From an uncultured Oscillibacter sp. (GTDB lineage: Bacteria > Bacillota > Clostridia > Oscillospirales > Oscillospiraceae), in contig CAMHDB010000048.1 of NCBI GenBank assembly GCA_946183715.1, positions 1 through 10,114 of the forward strand: 10,114 nt of DNA, read 5' to 3'. The position numbers were made by a program, and so were the translations under genes. How positions within the stretch are numbered: position 1 is the stretch's first letter; each line of letters begins with the position of its first letter. Under the pieces are notes generated by a model. It ran no database searches. It saw only the letters and a program-made list of their open reading frames with translations, and was not told the DNA's origin. Shown here one piece after another: positions 6,699-10,114 of the stretch.

Positions 6699-7217
6699 AT
6701 GTCGCTTTCCCTGATTCCCGCCCGCCTCTACGCACATTACACCGACCTTACGCCCGAAGTCCTCGCGGGGCTGGGCGTCACGCTTCTGTTGAGCGATTTG
6801 GACTTTACGTTAGCCCCGAAACGCGTCCGGCGTCCGGACGACCGCCTCCGCGCTTGGATTGCCGATTTACACGCCCACGGCATTACTTTTATGATAGTCT
6901 CGAACAACCGCTCGGGGCGGCGCGTGCGGGAGTTCTGCGCGGAACTCGGGGTGCCGTATCAGGGACACGCCGGGAAGCCGTCGACACGCGGAATCCGGGC
7001 CGCGATAGCCCGCGCGGACGCCTCGCGGGAGAGTACCGCCATGCTGGGCGACAAACTCCTGACGGACGTACTGGCGGCGAACCGCGCCGGGGTACTGTCG
7101 CTGATGGTGGAGCCGTGCGGCGGGGCGGTCACGCCGTGGCAAAAAGTCCTGCACGCCCTACAGGAACCTTTCAAGGCGGTTTGTCGGCGGAGAATGCCCG
7201 AAACGCGGATAGAATAG
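6699..7217 (+). CDS. yqeG: YqeG family HAD-type (IIIA) phosphatase (172 aa)
   Basis: All four HAD motifs are visible: motif I DLDFT (Asp33, Asp35, Thr37), motif II IVSNN (Ser68), motif III Lys93 in AGKPST, and motif IV GDKLLTDV (Asp118, Asp123). The family is usually described with DLDNT in motif I; here Phe replaces Asn, and the catalytic aspartates are intact. The length of 172 aa equals that of Bacillus subtilis YqeG. YqeG homologues are cytoplasmic and often sit beside the ribosome-assembly GTPase YqeH; the exact substrate is unsettled. The ATG at 6699 follows AAAAAGGAG (6685-6692, six to seven bases away). Upstream is the divergent GH18-like gene and no yqeH is in the window, so the usual cluster is broken here. 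Confidence 0.92.
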   Translation: MSLSLIPARLYAHYTDLTPEVLAGLGVTLLLSDLDFTLAPKRVRRPDDRLRAWIADLHAHGITFMIVSNNRSGRRVREFCAELGVPYQGHAGKPSTRGIRAAIARADASRESTAMLGDKLLTDVLAANRAGVLSLMVEPCGGAVTPWQKVLHALQEPFKAVCRRRMPETRIE

Positions 7218-7234
7218 GCGTTCTATTCGCGGCG

Positions 7235-7270
7235 TCAAAAAGTCGGTCGGTCTTTTTGAGGCTTTTTTGA
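7235..7270 (+). terminator. Probable terminator of yqeG, A/T-rich hairpin
   Basis: TCAAAAAG (7235-7242) pairs with CTTTTTGA (7252-7259) around the loop TCGGTCGGT, and a T-rich run GGCTTTTTTGA follows. A second stem CTTTTTT-GAT-AAAAAAG (7262-7278) comes directly after. The stems are A/T-only apart from one pair, so strength is uncertain. The first hairpin coincides with copy A of the direct repeat described separately. Confidence 0.55.
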
Positions 7271-7280
7271 TAAAAAAGGC

Positions 7281-7309
7281 TTGACAGGATACCGAAAATC
7301 CGCTATAAT
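7281..7309 (+). promoter_or_regulatory. Consensus sigma-A promoter driving the CRISPR array
   Basis: -35 TTGACA (7281-7286), exactly 17-base spacer, -10 TATAAT (7304-7309): both hexamers match the consensus perfectly. An A-rich segment lies upstream (7271-7278). The predicted start near 7316 leaves about 210 bases of leader before the first repeat. No other plus-strand gene follows it, so pre-crRNA is the likely product. Confidence 0.9.
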
Positions 7310-7315
7310 CTCATC

Positions 7316-7525
7316 ATTCTGAAAATATCCTTTGCCGCTGTAAACGGATTTCGACCGAAAAGCAGTCAAAAAGTCGGTCGGTCTCGCTTGCAAAAACTGG
7401 AAATTCAGGAATGGCTCAACCATGCGGGTTTGCGGGTTCTTTCGTTCAGGCACCGACCGACTTTTCGGGGTTGAACAAGGTCGAACGCGCAAGTTTTCAC
7501 CTTTACACCCCGGGATTCTTCCGTT
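7316..7525 (+). other. CRISPR leader, transcribed and structured, no protein gene
   Basis: This stretch lies between the promoter and the first repeat. It is less GC-rich than the genes around it and has no open frame with a ribosome site; the two short frames that cross it are judged spurious. Bases 7369-7382 and 7452-7465 can form a perfect 14-bp helix, so the leader RNA is predicted to fold. It has the place and length of a CRISPR leader. The intrinsic orientation is supported by the damaged last repeat at the far end. Confidence 0.65.
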
Positions 7526-7766
7526 GTCATACCTTCCCTATGAGGGATTAAAACATTTTCGCCTCCAAGGCGTTGACCGCCAGCGACTTCACGGCATTGT
7601 CATACCTTCCCTATGAGGGATTAAAACGCGGCTGCGGCTACGACGACGAGTTCCCATCCCGAGCCGCGAAGTCATACCTTCCCTATGAGGGATTAAAACA
7701 AAATGCCGACAGAGCTTCCTTTGCCTCTTTGTCGACGGTCATACCTTCCCTATGAGGGATTAACAC
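7526..7766 (+). CRISPR. Small CRISPR array: four 29-bp repeats, three spacers of 44, 43 and 38 bp, no cas genes in window
   Basis: Repeats are at 7526-7554, 7599-7627, 7671-7699 and 7738-7766. Each begins GTCATACCTT, carries the dyad TCCCT-ATG-AGGGA and ends GGGATTAAAAC. The first three are identical; the fourth has one change near its end (TTAACAC for TTAAAAC), the mark of the leader-distal repeat. Spacers are at 7555-7598, 7628-7670 and 7700-7737. The ATTAAAAC end would form the crRNA 5' handle and resembles repeats of Cas6-processed type I-B/I-A or III systems; the type cannot be decided without cas genes. Transcription is plus-strand from the promoter at 7281. A hairpin terminator follows at 7805. 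Confidence 0.95.
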
Positions 7767-7804
7767 GAAAAAAACGGCGTAAGGCTGTTATAGCTGTACA
7801 ACGA

Positions 7805-7840
7805 AAAACCCGTCGGCCTCGCGTGAGGCTGACGGGTTTT
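7805..7840. terminator. Strong bidirectional terminator between the CRISPR array and the carboxypeptidase gene
   Basis: A 16-bp stem (7805-7820 with 7825-7840, one G-T pair) around the loop GCGT starts AAAACCCGTC and ends GACGGGTTTT, so it provides a T run on both strands. It can stop the array transcript coming from the left and the carboxypeptidase transcript from the right. Confidence 0.92.
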
Positions 7841-7856
7841 GTCGTGGGGGCGAAAG

Positions 7857-7888
7857 AACCGCGTACAGTCGGGAGGCTGTACGCGGTT
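7857..7888 (-). terminator. 12-bp perfect hairpin just after the carboxypeptidase stop
   Basis: AACCGCGTACAG (7857-7868) and CTGTACGCGGTT (7877-7888) form a perfect stem with an 8-base loop, starting five bases after the minus-strand stop codon. Only a short CTTTC follows on the minus strand, so it is either a weak terminator or a 3'-end stabilising stem ahead of the stronger terminator at 7805-7840. Confidence 0.6.
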
Positions 7889-7893
7889 GGGTG

Positions 7894-9384
7894 TCAGTTG
7901 AGGCAGTAGGCGCGGTATAAGAGGGTGTGGTCGGAGATGACGCGCCACTGTCCGGCGCCCTTGCCCGTCACGCAGATGAAGTTTTTGCCGTCCTTGCGGG
8001 TGGCGTAGCTGACGGCGCAGTTGCCGGACTGCCGGACGTAACCCGTTTTCGCGCCCCGGATATCCAGCGTGGTACCCGCGAAGCGGTCCTCGATACGCCG
8101 CAGGAACAGGTTCGACAGCGAGATACCGTTCCTGTGCTCGGCGGTGGAGGACGTGCGGAACGTGCGCGCGCTGAGAATCACGCGGCATATGGAGTGGTTC
8201 ATAGCGGCGCGCATGATGACGGCCATATCGCGCATGGTGCAGTAGTGGTCGGGGTTGTAGAGGCCGATACAGTTCGTGAAGTGGGCGGTTTTGGAAATGC
8301 CTAACTCCTCTAATTTCTGGTTCATGAGCTCTACGAAAGCCTCGTGGGAGCCGGAGATGTGCCGCGCAAGCGCAAGACAGGCGTCGGCCCCGGAGGGGAG
8401 AATGCAGCCGTAGAGCAAATCCCGCACGGTGACGGTCTCCCAGCGCGAGAACCCCGCGATACTGCAATTGTTGGCGTAGCAGTAATCGGTGACGGGCTTC
8501 GTGATGGTCACTTTGGTGTCCATGCCCTTGACGCCCTCGGGGGTGACTTTAATGAGCTTTTCGACGGCGACGAGGAGCGTCAGGACTTTCGTCATGGAGG
8601 CGGGCGGGACTTTCACGTCGGAATTGCGCTCGGCGTAGATGTACCCGGAATCGGCGTCGAGGAGCACGGCGTACTGACTGCCGATTTCCGCCGACTCGCC
8701 CAATGTAATGGTTTTCGCCCCGCGCGCGGGGACGAATTTCTGTGACGCGCTTCTGGTGGAGGCGTAGTCGGAAGTTTCGCCGGGGAGGAGGTTTTCCGGA
8801 TTCTCCGTGAGCGGGTCGACGGTGTTCGCGGGTTTCGCGGGGACATTGGTACTCGCCGCGGGTTTCGCGGAGGCGTCAGCGCTCGCCGCGGGTTTCGACT
8901 GCGACGGCGTGGCGGAAGGGTAGGCATAGTTGCCTGTCGTGGGCAGGAGGTTCTCCGGATTCTCGACGGCTTTGGGCTGAGCCTGTCCGGGGAGGAGGTT
9001 TTCGGGGTTCTCGTAGGCGTAGAAATCGGTTTCGGAGAGTTCGTCAGAATGGGCGGCGACCATGTCCGCGACTACGTCGGATTTCAGGGACTGGTCTCCG
9101 ACGAGGGTGTCTCCGCCGTCGAACGTCTCCTCAAAGGGGACGGAGCAGGAAGCGGTCAGCGTCCCGGACGCGCCGTGGAAGTGGGCGGAAATCGCCGAGG
9201 AGACCGGGAGGGCCAGCAGTCCGCAAAACAGGAAGGACAGCAACGTCAATTGTTTGCGCTGCCGCTCTCTGCGGCGCTGTTTGGCCACGCGCCAGCGGCG
9301 GATACGCGCGCGCTCGCGTTCGCGCGCCTCGGATTCGGATTCCATCTTGTCCAGTTCTTCCAGAATTACTTGAAAATCGTCCAT
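7894..9384 (-). CDS. Membrane-anchored D-alanyl-D-alanine carboxypeptidase (peptidase S11) with repeat linker (496 aa)
   Basis: The catalytic domain (residues about 230-496) has the S11 penicillin-binding motifs: SMTK with nucleophile Ser263 and Lys266, SGA at 331-333 in place of the usual SGN, and KTG at 446-448. Such enzymes trim the terminal D-alanine from peptidoglycan stem peptides outside the membrane. The N-terminus is unusual: a charged, strongly basic cytoplasmic segment (1-44), one hydrophobic segment (46-65) acting as an uncleaved anchor, then a roughly 165-residue Ala/Pro/Ser/Lys-rich linker with three copies of ENPENLLP (125-132, 141-148, 194-201). At 496 aa it is longer than common DacA/DacF proteins (about 380-440) because of this linker. 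The ATG at 9384 follows GGAGG (9389-9393). It is the second gene of a two-gene operon, 11 bp after the 98-aa gene. Confidence 0.9.
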   Translation of the reverse strand: MDDFQVILEELDKMESESEARERERARIRRWRVAKQRRRERQRKQLTLLSFLFCGLLALPVSSAISAHFHGASGTLTASCSVPFEETFDGGDTLVGDQSLKSDVVADMVAAHSDELSETDFYAYENPENLLPGQAQPKAVENPENLLPTTGNYAYPSATPSQSKPAASADASAKPAASTNVPAKPANTVDPLTENPENLLPGETSDYASTRSASQKFVPARGAKTITLGESAEIGSQYAVLLDADSGYIYAERNSDVKVPPASMTKVLTLLVAVEKLIKVTPEGVKGMDTKVTITKPVTDYCYANNCSIAGFSRWETVTVRDLLYGCILPSGADACLALARHISGSHEAFVELMNQKLEELGISKTAHFTNCIGLYNPDHYCTMRDMAVIMRAAMNHSICRVILSARTFRTSSTAEHRNGISLSNLFLRRIEDRFAGTTLDIRGAKTGYVRQSGNCAVSYATRKDGKNFICVTGKGAGQWRVISDHTLLYRAYCLN

Positions 9385-9395
9385 AACGCCTCCAT

Positions 9396-9692
9396 TCAGG
9401 GATTACCGGGGAAGGGGACGCGATACGGTTCCGCGCCCCGCTCCCGTATTTTCGTTTCCAGCCACGCCCGGATGGCCTGCACGCCGTCCGGGGTCCACGG
9501 GAATGTCTCCGTTTCGATTTGCCGTGCCTGTTCAAAGCAGATGTTCTCATAGACCCAGACTTGTATACGGGCGTCCTCCTTTCCCGGCCACGAGAACCGC
9601 TCGAAACGGTAGCGGAATGTGCCGACACTGCCGGGGTAGACTTTCGCCTTGGTGAAGAAGTCGACGGAGAGAAAATCGAAGTCGGATTCCAT
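9396..9692 (-). CDS. Hypothetical protein, 98 aa, first gene of the carboxypeptidase operon
   Basis: I do not recognise a family. The protein is soluble, without signal peptide or membrane segment, with alternating strands (FRYRFERFSW, ARIQVWVYENICF) and a C-terminal helix (DGVQAIRAWLETKIRERG), which suggests a small alpha/beta fold. The ATG at 9692 has AAAGGA upstream at nine bases on the minus strand. The coding frame has the same GC-rich third positions as the carboxypeptidase gene, and the 11-bp gap between them and the shared promoter support a real, co-transcribed gene. A role linked to the cell wall is only guilt by association. Confidence 0.75.
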   Translation of the reverse strand: MESDFDFLSVDFFTKAKVYPGSVGTFRYRFERFSWPGKEDARIQVWVYENICFEQARQIETETFPWTPDGVQAIRAWLETKIRERGAEPYRVPFPGNP

Positions 9693-9716
9693 GAAATTCC
9701 ATCCTTTCCGGTTTCA

Positions 9717-9743
9717 GGAAATCGGGATATTGGCCCGATTTCC
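9717..9743 (-). promoter_or_regulatory. 10-bp perfect hairpin in the 5' leader of the carboxypeptidase operon
   Basis: GGAAATCGGG (9717-9726) and CCCGATTTCC (9734-9743), with a 7-base loop, lie between the predicted start site (near 9751) and the first ATG (9692). No T run follows on the minus strand, so it is not a normal terminator. It may be an operator just downstream of the promoter or a stabilising mRNA stem. Confidence 0.5.
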
Positions 9744-9757
9744 CCAAAAGCCTGTTT

Positions 9758-9786
9758 ATCATACCAGATTTCGCCGGGTATGTCAA
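9758..9786 (-). promoter_or_regulatory. Sigma-A promoter of the 98-aa/carboxypeptidase operon
   Basis: On the minus strand: -35 TTGACA (9781-9786), 17-base spacer, -10 TATGAT (9758-9763) with TG one base upstream (extended -10). It fits the consensus well and lies about 65 bases before the first ATG. Confidence 0.88.
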
Positions 9787-9806
9787 ACCCCGGACGGAAA
9801 TATTTC

Positions 9807-9835
9807 TGTACAAATTTGGCGGCGTGTGCTAAGAT
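9807..9835 (+). promoter_or_regulatory. Extended -10 promoter of the gamma-lyase-like gene
   Basis: -10 TAAGAT (9830-9835) is preceded by GTGTGC, as at recO and the ferredoxin gene. The -35 TGTACA (9807-9812) at a 17-base spacing is weak. The predicted start near 9842 precedes the GTG at 9865. It is divergent from the carboxypeptidase promoter. Confidence 0.6.
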
Positions 9836-9864
9836 TTGCCCATCACACGGAAAGAGGGGATAGC

Positions 9865-10114
9865 GTGACGGAACACGACTTGAAAGAGGCCTACGCAAAA
9901 CTCGGGATTGCGCCGGAAACCTGCGACTACGGCGCGCGGGTACTCGACGGACTGCGCGCACGGTTCGCGGAGATAGACCGCGTGGCGGAGTACAATCAGG
10001 CGAAAGTATTGGACGCCATGCGGCGGAACCGCGTCGGCGCGGCGCATTTCGCGGCCACGACCGGCTACGGCTACAACGACGAGGGCCGCGACAATCTGGA
10101 GCGCGTCTACGCCG
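9865..10114 (+). CDS. Methionine gamma-lyase family protein (PF06838, 'aluminium resistance' type), N-terminal part, runs off window
   Basis: From the GTG at 9865 (AGAGGGGA at 9853-9860) an open frame runs to the window end: 83 codons, no stop. The sequence DRVAEYNQAKVLDAMRRNRVGAAHFAATTGYGYNDEGRDNLERVYA is the characteristic N-terminus of this PLP-dependent fold-type I family, in which an EYNQ.KVL.A helix is followed by HF..TTGYGY...GRD.LE. Members are predicted cytoplasmic C-S lyases related to cystathionine and methionine gamma-lyases; the PLP lysine lies beyond the window. It has its own extended -10 promoter. The 'aluminium resistance' label is historical and not evidence of function. Confidence 0.88.
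   Translation, partial: MTEHDLKEAYAKLGIAPETCDYGARVLDGLRARFAEIDRVAEYNQAKVLDAMRRNRVGAAHFAATTGYGYNDEGRDNLERVYA

Larger units (their letters stand above)
7234..7465. repeat. 20-bp direct repeat with a 14-nt inverted copy in the CRISPR leader region
   Basis: Copy A at 7234-7253 and copy B at 7365-7384 are identical over 20 bases with core AAAAGTCGGTCGGT, and an exact inverted copy of this core lies at 7452-7465. Copy A overlaps the yqeG terminator. Copy B and the inverted copy can pair over 14 perfect bp around a 69-base loop in a plus-strand transcript. The promoter at 7281-7309 lies between copies A and B. I see no other copy in the window. Confidence 0.9.

Noticed and set aside
7235..7492. 85-codon open frame on the minus strand through the CRISPR leader
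   Set aside because: It starts at TTG without a ribosome site, runs through the repeats, promoter and hairpin, and its RPTDF/RPTF look is only the translated DNA repeat.
7422..7909. Short plus-strand open frames across the CRISPR array (peptides with SYLPYEGLK)
   Set aside because: They are translations of the CRISPR repeat itself, without ribosome sites.
9131..9961. 276-codon minus-strand frame covering the carboxypeptidase 5' end, the 98-aa gene and the promoters
   Set aside because: It is Arg/Ser/Pro-rich shadow coding that crosses two promoters and a hairpin.
1..10114. Insertion sequence, integrase, tRNA or rRNA genes
   Set aside because: I saw no transposase-like frame, no terminal inverted repeats with target duplications and no tRNA cloverleaf or rRNA-like stretch.
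1..10114. Rarity of CTAG (three sites seen: 1092, 2722, 5266 regions)
   Set aside because: CTAG is scarce in most bacterial genomes, so it adds no specific evidence here.

Overview
The window looks like a chromosomal segment of a GC-rich (about 60%, estimated by eye) Gram-positive Firmicute, most likely a gut clostridium of the Oscillospiraceae/Ruminococcaceae type. Reasons: strong AGGAGG-type ribosome sites, sigma-A promoters with a TGTG extension, and a gene set (RecO, Smr-bearing MutS2, YqeG, an LCP-type protein, D,D-carboxypeptidase, PF06838 methionine gamma-lyase-like enzyme, 57-residue 2[4Fe-4S] ferredoxin) typical of that group. The taxon is inference.

Layout. 1-250: the 3' end of a probable LCP cell-wall gene and its terminator. 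251-693: a small ferredoxin gene on the minus strand, diverging from recO, with two promoters and a 22-bp operator-like palindrome between them. 694-5852: a plus-strand block of recO, a Cys-rich 151-aa protein, mutS2 (these three overlap by a few bases), a radical SAM protein, and a DinJ/YafQ toxin-antitoxin pair; no convincing terminator interrupts it. 5877-6635: a minus-strand GH18-like protein, diverging from yqeG (6699-7217). 7218-7893 has no protein gene: a hairpin, a consensus promoter, a leader with a 20-bp direct repeat and an inverted copy, a 4-repeat CRISPR array without cas genes nearby, and two hairpins. 7894-9692: a minus-strand operon of a 98-aa unknown protein and a membrane-anchored D,D-carboxypeptidase, with its own consensus promoter. 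9865-end: the start of a PLP-dependent gamma-lyase-like gene.

How they fit together: DNA maintenance (RecO, MutS2), cell-wall assembly (LCP, carboxypeptidase, perhaps the GH18-like protein), ribosome/phosphatase housekeeping (YqeG) and two defence or stress elements (YafQ/DinJ, CRISPR).

The most unusual signal is in the base-word content. By hand scan the window has no GATC and no CCWGG, although roughly 30-35 of each would be expected, while the isomeric palindrome GTAC occurs nearly 60 times. Complete loss of two restriction/methylation words through housekeeping genes is a strong pointer to past or present restriction-modification or motif-specific mutation in this lineage.
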